Source: Gammaproteobacteria bacterium
GTDB taxonomy: Bacteria; Pseudomonadota; Gammaproteobacteria; Tethybacterales; Persebacteraceae
Length of the DNA: 34,324 bases
Assembly: GCA_020027345.1 (NCBI GenBank)
Contig: JAHRAH010000049.1
Span: 1-34,324, forward strand
Direction of reading: 5' to 3'
Both the position numbers and the translations under genes were made by a program. Each line of letters opens with the position of its first letter. Position 1 is the first letter of the stretch. Below the pieces are notes generated by a model. The model did no database searches. It worked only from the letters and a program-made list of their open reading frames with translations, and was not told where the DNA came from. Below are positions 17,967 to 25,170 of this stretch, piece after piece.

Positions 17967-18951
17967 CATTGACGGCGTTTTGCCGCTCGTCAAGCCGCGC
18001 GGGATATCCTCGGCGAAAGCCGCCGCGCAAATTAAAAAGATGTTCGGCGCGCGCAAAGCCGGGCACGGCGGCGCGCTGGACCCGCTCGCAGACGGACTCT
18101 TAATCGTCCTGCTCGGAGAAGCGACCGCCTTCGCGCAATTTGTTTTGGGCGCGGAAAAAACATATACCGCAACAGTCGCCTTCGGCGCGCAAACCGAAAC
18201 AGACGACAGTGAAGGAAACATTGTTTTCGCCGCGCCGCCGCCCGCCGATTTGCGCGAAAGGGCGCGCGGATTGCTGCCGCAATTTACCGGCGACATTATG
18301 CAAACCGCCCCGCGCTTTTCCGCGCTCAAAGAAAAAGGCGAGCCGGCCTACAAACGCGCGCGAAAAGGATTGTCCGTCAGCGAAAAAACAAGAAAACTAT
18401 ATGTGCGCGAAATCACGGTAACAAACGCGGATGCCGACGACGGCAATGGCGGCGACAGTGCCGCCGTTCCTTTGCAAAAAATGGAGTTTCGCATTTGCGC
18501 GCAAAGCGGTTTTTATGTGCGCGCTTTCGCCCGCGATTTGGGAAAGGCAATCGGCTGCGGCGCGCATTTGTCGTCGCTGACGCGCACGGCGAGCGGCTCT
18601 TTTACGATGGAAAAAGCCGCGCATTTGCATTCCCTCGCAAACGACGAGGCGCGCATAAAACATTTGCTGCCGGCGGAAGCTGCGCTTATGCGCTTTCCGC
18701 GCCGCGAACTTGCGCCCGCGCAAATCGCGCGAATGGGATGCGGACAAACGGCGCACTGCAACGGCGACGGCGAAAACAAAAACGAAAACAACAACAGCGG
18801 CGATAACGACAGCGGCAACGAAGAAAAAATGATGCGGGTGTATTCCCCGGCGGGGAAGTTTGCCGGAATTGCCCGCGGCGCAAACGGTCATTTGCGCCCT
18901 TTGCGTTTTTTGCGATGGACAAGAACGGAGACGGAAAATGGAAGCGGATAA
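17953..18951 (+). CDS. truB: tRNA pseudouridine(55) synthase TruB
   Basis: A 332-residue enzyme that makes pseudouridine 55 in the T-loop of tRNAs. The catalytic Asp43 sits in GHGGALDPLADGLL, and KTYTATVAFGAQTETDDSEG (69-88), APRFSALKEKGEPAYKRAR (119-137) and SGFYVRAFARDLG (185-197) are the other signature blocks. A C-terminal PUA-like region (about 250-325) is interrupted at 268-292 by an Asn/Glu/Gly/Asp-rich low-complexity insert. The ATG at 17953 overlaps rbfA, and the 3' end overlaps sppA by 14 bases. In many bacteria rpsO follows truB; here it does not. Confidence 0.96.
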   Translation: MTQTDIDGVLPLVKPRGISSAKAAAQIKKMFGARKAGHGGALDPLADGLLIVLLGEATAFAQFVLGAEKTYTATVAFGAQTETDDSEGNIVFAAPPPADLRERARGLLPQFTGDIMQTAPRFSALKEKGEPAYKRARKGLSVSEKTRKLYVREITVTNADADDGNGGDSAAVPLQKMEFRICAQSGFYVRAFARDLGKAIGCGAHLSSLTRTASGSFTMEKAAHLHSLANDEARIKHLLPAEAALMRFPRRELAPAQIARMGCGQTAHCNGDGENKNENNNSGDNDSGNEEKMMRVYSPAGKFAGIARGANGHLRPLRFLRWTRTETENGSG

Positions 18952-19855
18952 AGCGGAAAAACTTGTGGAAAAACTCGCCTTTTCGGCGCTCGCCGAACAG
19001 CGCGCGCGGCGGCGCTGGGGCGTGTTTTTCAAACTTTTGTTTTTTGCCTATGTCGGCGCGTTCGCGCTGCTCGCCTATTTCTCCCCGCCGCGCGGCGGGC
19101 TGGCGGGCGTCGGCGAACACGCGGCCGTCATTGAAGTTACCGGCGAAATCAAAGCCGGCGGCGCGGCGAGCGCCGCCGTCGTCAACAACAACCTGCGCCG
19201 CGCCTTCGCAAACAAAAAAGCGAAAGGAATCATCCTGCGCATAAATTCCCCCGGCGGCAGCCCCGTGGAATCCGGCCGCATCTACAAAGAACTGCGCCGC
19301 CTGCGCGCGCTGCATCCGGAGAAAAAAGCGTACGCCGTCATCGGCGATTACGGCGCCTCCGGCGGATACTACATCGCCGCCGCGGCCGACGAAATATACG
19401 CCGACGAAAGCAGTTTGCTCGGCTCCATCGGCGTCGTCTATTCCGGCTTCGGCTTCACCGGCGCGATGGAAAAACTCGGAGTGGAACGGCGCGTCTACAC
19501 CGCCGGCGAGGACAAAACAATGCTGGATCCTTTTCTGCCGCGAGACGAAAAAGATATTCGCCGCCTGCGCGAAATACTTTCCTCCATACGCGAAACATTT
19601 GTCGCCGCCGTGCGCAAAGGGCGCGGCGAGCGGCTTTCCGCCGAGAGCGAAATATTCACCGGCGCGATCTTTGACGGCAAGCGCGCAGTGCAGCTCGGCC
19701 TCGCCGACGGCGTCGGCGACGATTTGTATGTCGGCCGCGAAATTATCGGCGTAAAAAAACTCGTAACCTACGACGAAGGCGCAAAAGACGACTGGCAATC
19801 CCTGGCCCGCAAACTAATAAGCGGAACCCAAGCCCCCGCCATTTTCATCCGCTAA
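18938..19855 (+). CDS. sppA: Signal peptide peptidase SppA, short form (S49 family)
   Basis: A 305-residue membrane-anchored serine protease that degrades cleaved signal peptides. It has one N-terminal transmembrane segment (about 31-48). The S49 core contains LRINSPGGSP (100-109), the nucleophile Ser141 in GDYGASGGYYIA, and the general base Lys193 in TAGEDKTMLDPF, so it follows the Ser-Lys dyad architecture. ATG at 18938 with an upstream GGAG lies inside the 3' end of truB, giving a 14-base overlap and likely co-transcription with nusA-infB-rbfA-truB. It is half the length of E. coli SppA, as in the single-domain forms. Confidence 0.94.
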   Translation: MEADKAEKLVEKLAFSALAEQRARRRWGVFFKLLFFAYVGAFALLAYFSPPRGGLAGVGEHAAVIEVTGEIKAGGAASAAVVNNNLRRAFANKKAKGIILRINSPGGSPVESGRIYKELRRLRALHPEKKAYAVIGDYGASGGYYIAAAADEIYADESSLLGSIGVVYSGFGFTGAMEKLGVERRVYTAGEDKTMLDPFLPRDEKDIRRLREILSSIRETFVAAVRKGRGERLSAESEIFTGAIFDGKRAVQLGLADGVGDDLYVGREIIGVKKLVTYDEGAKDDWQSLARKLISGTQAPAIFIR

Positions 19856-19861
19856 CCAAAC

Positions 19862-19918
19862 CGTCATTCCCGTTAATTTGCCGGATTCCCGCCTCCGGGA
19901 AATATGCGGGAATGACAG
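19862..19918. repeat. Palindromic repeat between convergent sppA and xsc
   Basis: GTCATTCCCG at 19863-19872 pairs with CGGGAATGAC near 19907-19916, and an inner ATTCCCG/CGGGAA stem lies between them. It is the same family as the 30997-32801 palindromes (AATTTGCCGGATTCCCGCC unit). Lying 7 bases after the sppA stop and 13 before the xsc stop, it is well placed to terminate transcription from both sides; there is no strong poly-T tail, so that role is an inference. Confidence 0.7.
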
Positions 19919-19930
19919 TTGCGGCGGCGT

Positions 19931-21718
19931 TCAGGAAAACTGCTTGTATTTTTGGAGGAGGCGGTGCGGGGGTTTCAGGGCGTCGCGGCGGAAGGGGTCG
20001 CCGAGTTCGCGCGTGCATATCAGTTCCAGAATGGTCGTGCGCCCGGGGGTGTCCTTCCCGCCTTTTTGCGCGTCGCACGCTTTTTCCAGCGCTTCGCCGA
20101 CTTCGTCCAGATTTTCTATCCGCTGCGCGTGCGCGCCCATCGCTTTGGCGATGTCGGTGAAGTTCGCCGCGGTTTTTTCGTTTTCGCCCAGGTTCACGCC
20201 CAAAAAGCGGTTGCCGTAAAAATCCACCTGGTTCTTTTTTTCCGCGCCCCACTGGCGGTTGTGAAAAACGACAACCGTGACCGGTATGTTCTCGCGCACG
20301 CAGGTGAGGATTTCGCCGAAACTCATCCCCCATGCGCCGTCGCCGACATACGCGACGGCGGGGCGGTTCGGCGCGGCGAGTTTTGCGCCGATGATCGTGG
20401 GGAACGCATAACCGCAGTTGCCGAAACTCATCGCCGCGAAAAAACTGTTCGGATGGCGAAAGCGCAAATAACTGTTCGCGACCGAGCAGATGTTGCCGAT
20501 GTCGGTGCTCACCATCGCGTTGTCGGGCATCGCTTTTTCCAGCGCGCGCAAAACTTCGCGCGGGTGCATTCCTTTCACCTTGTCCGCTTTTTCCGTTTCG
20601 CGGCTCCATTTGTCTTTTTCGCTCGCCCATTCGTTGAGTTCGTCCTCCCACTTTTGTTTTTCCTCTTTGATTGCGCGGGCGCGCTCTTCTTTGCTTGCGT
20701 CGCAGGCGAGGGCGCCGATTTTTTCCAGCCGCGCGAGCAGCGCCGCCGCCGCCGCCGCCGCGTCGCCGCAAACGGGGACGGTCACCGGGCGCGTCAGCCC
20801 CAGCATACGGTGGTCGACATCCACCTGAATAATCTTCGCCCCTTTCGGCCAGTATTCCAAACCGTGCTGCGGCAGAGTCCCGAAAGGCCCCAGCCGCGAA
20901 CCCAAAGCCAAAACGACATCGGCGCGCGAGAGGAGTTTCATCCCCGCTTTGGAACCCTGATAGCCGAGCGGACCCGCCCAGAGCGGATGATTGCACGGGA
21001 AGGAATCGTTATGCAAATAACTGTTGACGACCGGGCAGCCCAAACGCTCGGCGAGCGCTTTGCAGTTTTTCACGCCGCCGGAAAAAAGCGCGCCGCCGCC
21101 GGAGATGATGACCGGAAACTTCGCCGCCGCCAGCAGTTTCGCCGCTTCGTCCAGCGATTCCTCGCCGCCGGCGGCGCGCGTGAGTTTGCGCGGCTGCGGG
21201 ATTTCGTAATCCGCCTCGCCGTAGAAAAAATCGCGCGGGATGTTCAACTGCGCCGGCCCCCGTTCCGCCATCGCGTATTCAAAACAGCGCGAGGTGATTT
21301 CCGCCATTCGCTCGGAACGATTGACATGCCCCTGAAACTTTGTGATGCGCGAGAAAATCGGCAGTTGTTCGGTTTCCTGAAAACCGCCCAGCCCCAGCCC
21401 CATGCTGCCGGTCTCCGGCGTGATGGCGACGACCGGCGTGTGCGCCCAATAGGCGGCGGCGACGGCGGTGACGAAGTTTGTGATGCCGGGTCCGTTTTGC
21501 GCGATGCAAACGCCGTGCTTGCCGCCGGCGCGCGAGTAACCGTCCGCCATGTGCGCCGCGCCCTGCTCGTGGACGGTGGGGATAAAGCGTATTCCCGCCG
21601 CCGGGAAGATGTCCAGCGCGTCCATATAGGCGGAGCCGACAATGCCGAAAACATCGGTAACGCCGTAAGCGGCGAGGGTTTCCACCAGCGCCTCGCTGGG
21701 TGTCATTCGTGTTGCCAT
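19931..21718 (-). CDS. xsc: Sulfoacetaldehyde acetyltransferase (Xsc)
   Basis: A 595-residue thiamine-diphosphate enzyme that converts sulfoacetaldehyde and phosphate to acetyl phosphate and sulfite, the desulfonation step of taurine degradation. It has the three-domain layout of the acetolactate-synthase superfamily: catalytic Glu51 in VHEQGAAHMADGYSR, QNGPGITNFVTAV (74-86), and the ThDP motif GDGAWGM (459-465) to HNRQWGAEKKN (486-496). YWAHTPVVAITP, GGFQETEQ, HNDSFPCNHPL, GPLGYQGSKA and QWGAEKKN are Xsc-type blocks rather than acetolactate-synthase ones. ATG at 21718 is preceded by AAGGAG. It shares orientation with tauABC but is separated from it by two toxin-antitoxin pairs. No pta or taurine aminotransferase lies in the window. 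Confidence 0.9.
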   Translation of the reverse strand: MATRMTPSEALVETLAAYGVTDVFGIVGSAYMDALDIFPAAGIRFIPTVHEQGAAHMADGYSRAGGKHGVCIAQNGPGITNFVTAVAAAYWAHTPVVAITPETGSMGLGLGGFQETEQLPIFSRITKFQGHVNRSERMAEITSRCFEYAMAERGPAQLNIPRDFFYGEADYEIPQPRKLTRAAGGEESLDEAAKLLAAAKFPVIISGGGALFSGGVKNCKALAERLGCPVVNSYLHNDSFPCNHPLWAGPLGYQGSKAGMKLLSRADVVLALGSRLGPFGTLPQHGLEYWPKGAKIIQVDVDHRMLGLTRPVTVPVCGDAAAAAAALLARLEKIGALACDASKEERARAIKEEKQKWEDELNEWASEKDKWSRETEKADKVKGMHPREVLRALEKAMPDNAMVSTDIGNICSVANSYLRFRHPNSFFAAMSFGNCGYAFPTIIGAKLAAPNRPAVAYVGDGAWGMSFGEILTCVRENIPVTVVVFHNRQWGAEKKNQVDFYGNRFLGVNLGENEKTAANFTDIAKAMGAHAQRIENLDEVGEALEKACDAQKGGKDTPGRTTILELICTRELGDPFRRDALKPPHRLLQKYKQFS

Positions 21719-21774
21719 AACTGCTTCCGCTCCTTCTTCAAGAAAAAACCCCGCCCCGCGGCGGACAAGGCGGA

Positions 21775-21780
21775 ATTCTA
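21775..21780 (-). promoter_or_regulatory. Possible -10 box for xsc
   Basis: The minus strand reads TAGAAT, 5 of 6 matches to TATAAT, 56 bases upstream of the xsc ATG. It is preceded by TG without the usual intervening base, and no clear -35 is seen. If real, xsc has its own promoter rather than relying on the tau operon. Confidence 0.3.
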
Positions 21781-21824
21781 CACCATCCCCGCCCCGCCGC
21801 CGCCCGCCCGCAGCGAATAAAGCG

Positions 21825-22259
21825 TTATAAGTTTATGCCCGCAAATAAGCGCGCAACCGCGGACGGCGACAGCACCGTTACGCCGCGAAACTCGCCGACC
21901 GCCAAAACTTGACGGTCGCCGGAAACAAGATACCGCGCCCCCAACGCGACGGCGCATTCCACAAATTTTTCGTCGTCGGCGTCGCCCGGAACGCACCCGG
22001 GCAAAAGCGGAGGATGGGGATGAATATTAGCGGGGTTCAACATTTTTTCGCGGTCGCTTTCAATCAGTCGCATCATCGCCGCATCGCCGCCGAAATGCCG
22101 GGCGAATGTCCTGCGGTATTCCCGCAAAATGTCCGGCGACAGGCAAAGTTCCGCCGCGCCTTTGCGCCAAAGAGCAATCGCTTGCGCCGAAACGCCGTCC
22201 GGACTGTAATACGCCGACACCCAGACATTGGTGTCAATCACCGCCCGCGGGCGGTTCAC
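21825..22259 (-). CDS. PIN-domain ribonuclease toxin (copy 2)
   Basis: A 144-residue PIN nuclease of the COG1569-like putative toxin type. Acidic residues are in place: AVIDTNVWVS, SPDILREYRRTF, GCVPGDADDEKFVECA and LVSGDRQVL. PIN toxins cleave RNA through a metal site formed by such residues. The GTG start at 22259 (MNRPRAVIDTN) overlaps the antitoxin stop by 4 bases (GTGA). A frame open to 22361 is an overlap with the antitoxin gene and lacks PIN similarity. It is a close paralogue of the toxin at 22779-23210: at the DNA level 21911-22001 matches 22856-22946 in 88 of 91 positions by eye. Confidence 0.87.
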   Translation of the reverse strand: MNRPRAVIDTNVWVSAYYSPDGVSAQAIALWRKGAAELCLSPDILREYRRTFARHFGGDAAMMRLIESDREKMLNPANIHPHPPLLPGCVPGDADDEKFVECAVALGARYLVSGDRQVLAVGEFRGVTVLSPSAVARLFAGINL

Positions 22260-22744
22260 TCGCGCGGCTCTTCGCGCGCGAAAGCCGGCAAGGGGCCGAC
22301 AAGCCGCCCCTCTCGCTTCATTCGCCGGAGATCTTCGGCAGTTATCCCCATCATCTCCCACGACATTTTTTCACGCTTGCCATTGTCCTCTTTGGCAAGT
22401 TGACGGCGGATGTCGGCGATGGTCGCGTTGTATTCCGTTTCGGACGGGCCGCCGGCTTCTTCCATCTCGCGCCAAAACTCATCGCAGTCGCGCCGCGCTT
22501 CGGGCGAAAGTGCGGGCTTTTCTTCCCCGCTCCGAATGCGGCGGCGCCGGGCGTTTTCCGCCTTATAGTCAGCTTTGCTCATGCCGAGCCGCTCTTGAAG
22601 ATCCTTTTTGTGAACGCGCCAATACGCCTCTTCGTACAATTGCTCGGCAGTAAACGCTTTCTGCGGCGCGGACTCCGTCCGCCCTTTCGCCCCCCGCCGC
22701 GCCTTGACGACCGCCCCGCCCAAAGTGGAAACGCTTTTCTTCAC
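22256..22744 (-). CDS. Putative antitoxin of the PIN pair (copy 2, long form)
   Basis: A 162-residue, mostly charged and helical protein ending in a 4-base overlap with the PIN gene, the standard toxin-antitoxin layout. It begins MKKSVSTLGGAVVKARR from GTG at 22744, identical to the start of the antitoxin at 23449, after a GGAGG site. A region near 115-145 (EEAGGPSETEYNATIADIRRQ, split) parallels the core of the shorter copy, REAGVTESDIAREISEVRR. Between them lies an extra segment with LYEEAYWRVHKKDLQERLG, and after it a tail MMGITAEDLRRMKREGRLVG. I do not recognise a named DNA-binding fold. The antitoxin role is inferred from position and the duplication. Confidence 0.72.
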   Translation of the reverse strand: MKKSVSTLGGAVVKARRGAKGRTESAPQKAFTAEQLYEEAYWRVHKKDLQERLGMSKADYKAENARRRRIRSGEEKPALSPEARRDCDEFWREMEEAGGPSETEYNATIADIRRQLAKEDNGKREKMSWEMMGITAEDLRRMKREGRLVGPLPAFAREEPRE

Positions 22745-22772
22745 CGCCGCAAAAACCTCCGTAATCGGAATA

Positions 22773-22781
22773 ATTGTATCA
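22773..22781 (-). promoter_or_regulatory. Extended -10 promoter of antitoxin copy 2
   Basis: The minus strand reads TGATACAAT, with a weak -35 (TTGTGC) 17 bp upstream of the TACAAT hexamer. The element overlaps the stop codon of the upstream toxin (22779-22781). A GGAGG ribosome site follows before the GTG at 22744. Confidence 0.5.
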
Positions 22782-23210
22782 CGCCGAAAACACCCGCACA
22801 AACTCCGAGGGGCGCAACGCCGTGATCCCGCCGGGAACATTCGCCGCCAACAAATGACTGTCGCCGGAAACAAGATACCGCGCCCCCGCCGCGACGGCGC
22901 ATTCCACAAATTTTTCGTCGTCGGCGTCGCCCGGAACGCACCCGGGAATCCTCGGCGGATTTTCGGAAAAAGCGCATTTGCGCCGCATCAGCGCAATTTC
23001 GCCGTCAATTTCCCGCACGGTCATTCCCCGCTTGCCGAGAACGCGAAGGAAAGCGCGGCGGTATTCTTGCAACACTCCCGGCGAAAGGCACATTTCAACG
23101 CTCCCGCCGCGCCAGAGCCCGACCGCCTTCGCCGGCGGACCGGAAGGACTCCAATAGGACGACACCAAAACATTGGTGTCAAAAACCGCGCGCGAAAGGC
23201 GGGCTTTCAC
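22779..23210 (-). CDS. PIN-domain ribonuclease toxin (copy 1)
   Basis: A 143-residue PIN nuclease with AVFDTNVLVSSYW (Asp11), SPGVLQEYRRAF, CVPGDADDEKFVECAVA and LVSGDSHLL, matching the acidic metal-binding pattern of the family. The GTG start at 23210 overlaps the antitoxin stop by 4 bases. It is co-oriented with, and immediately upstream of, the second module. In its last third the protein is nearly identical to copy 2 while the middle and the C-terminal tail differ. A toxin acting on cellular RNA is the expected role, but the target is unknown. Confidence 0.87.
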   Translation of the reverse strand: MKARLSRAVFDTNVLVSSYWSPSGPPAKAVGLWRGGSVEMCLSPGVLQEYRRAFLRVLGKRGMTVREIDGEIALMRRKCAFSENPPRIPGCVPGDADDEKFVECAVAAGARYLVSGDSHLLAANVPGGITALRPSEFVRVFSA

Positions 23211-23449
23211 GCCCGCTTTTCAGATTTTCCGTGTTCGTTCTCTTCCCGCAATTCGCGCCGGACTTCGCTGATTTCGCGCGCAATGTCGGATTCGGTAACA
23301 CCCGCTTCGCGCAAAATCCTGCGCGCCTTGCGCGCAAACGCTTCGCTTTGGCGTTTTTCCGCCGCAGTCAGGAATGTCGTCCCGCCGCGCGCCTTCGTCC
23401 GCCGCGCCTTGACGACCGCCCCGCCCAAAGTGGAAACGCTTTTTTTCAC
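23207..23449 (-). CDS. Putative antitoxin of the PIN pair (copy 1, short form)
   Basis: An 80-residue charged helical protein starting at GTG 23449 with MKKSVSTLGGAVVKARR, then a Lys/Arg-rich stretch and a helical core ILREAGVTESDIAREISEVRR (split across about 45-68). GGAGG lies 11 bases upstream. The stop overlaps the PIN start (GTGA), the usual order of antitoxin then toxin. It is half the length of its neighbour copy at 22256-22744 and may be the ancestral form, or a version with an internal deletion. Function is inferred from gene arrangement. Confidence 0.72.
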   Translation of the reverse strand: MKKSVSTLGGAVVKARRTKARGGTTFLTAAEKRQSEAFARKARRILREAGVTESDIAREISEVRRELREENEHGKSEKRA

Positions 23450-23477
23450 CGCCGCAAAATCCTCCGCAATCGGGGGG

Positions 23478-23486
23478 ATTGTAACA
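23478..23486 (-). promoter_or_regulatory. Extended -10 promoter of antitoxin copy 1
   Basis: The minus strand reads TGTTACAAT, one base different from the nonamer before copy 2, in equivalent position upstream of a conserved GGAGG and GTG. The flanking 73 bp (23401-23473) match 22696-22768 at 70 positions by eye. Confidence 0.5.
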
Positions 23487-23498
23487 CGGCGGGAACGG

Positions 23499-24317
23499 TT
23501 ACGCCGATTCTTTCCGGAGAATCATACGCGCTTCCAGTTTGCGCATTCCGGCGTCAATGCTTGCGCCGATGACGCCGATGGCGATGATGCCGATGAAAAC
23601 CAACTCCGTGTTCAGGGTTTTGCCGGCGGAAGTAATCATAACGCCAATGCCGGCGGCGGGATCCAGCAGCACTTCGCCGTAAATTACAACCGCCCAGCAG
23701 CAGCCCATCACCCCGCGCATTCCCGCGAAAATCCCCGGCGGCAACATCTTCGCCAGCGCCCGCAGTTTGGAAGGGGCGGCGCGAAATTCGGAAAAGGAAA
23801 TTCCCCGCGCGCCGGAATGCGCCGCCCGCATTATCATCCACAGCGACGCCACAAAACACGGCGCAATAATAAACGGAACAACGGTTGCAAGATTCAAAAC
23901 ACTGTCCGCTCCCAGCCAAACGGGCGCAAAGAAACCGGCGCAAATAACCGGAATAAAAATCCAAACACCGTGCGCGCGCAAAAATTTCGCGGGGCGCGCA
24001 ACCTTCGCGGCGACGGTATCAAAAAAGCCGCCCCCGATTCCGGAAAACCCCAAACACAGCCCGGCGAAAATCCCCGGCGCGCAACCAAGCGCAAAAAGCG
24101 CCAGCGTCCGCAACAAACTCGCGCCCGAATGCGCCAACAACCCGCCCTCGGAAAAAGCGGCAAAGAATCCGCGGAGAACACCCAGCGGCGAAGGCAAAAA
24201 AGGCGGACCCGCCCATTCCAAAGAAACCGCCGCCTGCCACAAAACGACGACAGCAACGACACTAACGACGACGCTTTTTATTTTCTTTGCGCCGCCGTTT
24301 TCGCCGCGGCCGGCCAC
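23499..24317 (-). CDS. Second ABC permease of the taurine cluster, divergent TauC-like paralogue
   Basis: A 272-residue membrane protein with about six hydrophobic segments, sharing the TauC/SsuC layout: PPFLPSPLGVLRGF near the start, a GMRGVMGCCWAVVIYGEVLL segment, and a C-terminus ending GMRKLEARM that mirrors GMRKLEAKM of the preceding tauC. The cytoplasmic EAA loop that docks with the ATPase is altered: the EFRAAPSKLRALAKMLPPG region lacks the invariant Gly spacing seen in the upstream copy (YTLGASKKQVLTKVILPNAL). The start is GTG 24317, 4 bases after the tauC stop, so it is coupled. It may form a heterodimer with TauC or be decaying. It does not show frameshifts. Confidence 0.82.
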   Translation of the reverse strand: MAGRGENGGAKKIKSVVVSVVAVVVLWQAAVSLEWAGPPFLPSPLGVLRGFFAAFSEGGLLAHSGASLLRTLALFALGCAPGIFAGLCLGFSGIGGGFFDTVAAKVARPAKFLRAHGVWIFIPVICAGFFAPVWLGADSVLNLATVVPFIIAPCFVASLWMIMRAAHSGARGISFSEFRAAPSKLRALAKMLPPGIFAGMRGVMGCCWAVVIYGEVLLDPAAGIGVMITSAGKTLNTELVFIGIIAIGVIGASIDAGMRKLEARMILRKESA

Positions 24318-24321
24318 GCGC

Positions 24322-25170
24322 CTAGGCCTTCCCTTTCCAGGGAATCATCTTCGCTTCCAGTTTGCGCATTCCGACATCAATAATCGCGCCGATGATGCCG
24401 ATGATGATGATGCCGACAAAGACCAGCGCCGTTTCCAGATACTTGCCGGCGACGGTTATCATAAAGCCGATGCCGGCGTCGGCGCCGACCAATTCGGCGG
24501 CGACCAAAGTCCCCCAGCAAACGCCCATCGCCACGCGCATTCCGGTGAAAATCTCCGGCAAAGCGTTCGGCAAAATCACCTTCGTCAACACCTGCTTTTT
24601 GGACGCACCCAGCGTGTACGCCGCATGAATCTTGGAAAGCCGAATGCTCTGCACGCCGGAGCGCGCCGCCAGCACCATCACCCACAGCGCCGCCAGAAAC
24701 AGCAAAAATATTTTGGAGGCGTCGCCGATGCCCAGCCAGATGATGGAAAGCGGAATCAACGCCAGCGGCGGTATCGGGCGCATAAACTCCACAATCGGGT
24801 CAAAATACCCGCGCGTGATTTTGGAAAGCCCCATGGAAAAACCCATCGGAATGCCGACAAGGCAGCCGAGAACAAAGCCCGTCAGCAGCCGGTACAAACT
24901 GATGGCGAGATGCTCCCACAGCGTGGAGCCGCGAAAGCCATCCGTCGCCACCATCTTGAACTGCCCCAGCACATCCAGCGGCGAGGGCAGAAAAATCGGA
25001 TTCGCGAGTTCCGCCGCCACCGCCGCGCTCCACACGGCGAGAATGACAACGATGGAAACGATGCTCCAAAAAAGCCCGCCCTTCGCCGCCTCCGGATCGC
25101 CGAACGAAACCGACTTGCGCGCTTCCATGCCGGTTTTGACAAGCCCCAGTTTTGCCAGCAGTTTGTTCAC
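24322..25170 (-). CDS. tauC: Taurine ABC transporter permease TauC
   Basis: A 282-residue inner-membrane permease with about six transmembrane segments. It shows the family opener NPIFLPSPLDVLGQF, the EAA-type loop AAYTLGASKKQVLTKVILP that contacts the ATPase, and the substrate-side segment GMRVAMGVCWGTLVAAELVGA followed by GIGFMI. It forms the channel of the TauABC sulfonate importer. ATG at 25170 overlaps the tauB stop by 4 bases. Close homologues transport taurine or alkanesulfonates; the taurine assignment leans on TauA and the nearby xsc. Confidence 0.9.
   Translation of the reverse strand: MNKLLAKLGLVKTGMEARKSVSFGDPEAAKGGLFWSIVSIVVILAVWSAAVAAELANPIFLPSPLDVLGQFKMVATDGFRGSTLWEHLAISLYRLLTGFVLGCLVGIPMGFSMGLSKITRGYFDPIVEFMRPIPPLALIPLSIIWLGIGDASKIFLLFLAALWVMVLAARSGVQSIRLSKIHAAYTLGASKKQVLTKVILPNALPEIFTGMRVAMGVCWGTLVAAELVGADAGIGFMITVAGKYLETALVFVGIIIIGIIGAIIDVGMRKLEAKMIPWKGKA

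Noticed and set aside
19931-21718. Acetolactate synthase or oxalyl-CoA decarboxylase
   Set aside because: These share the fold, but the blocks HNDSFP, GPLGYQGSKA and QWGAEKKN and the taurine transporter nearby fit Xsc better.
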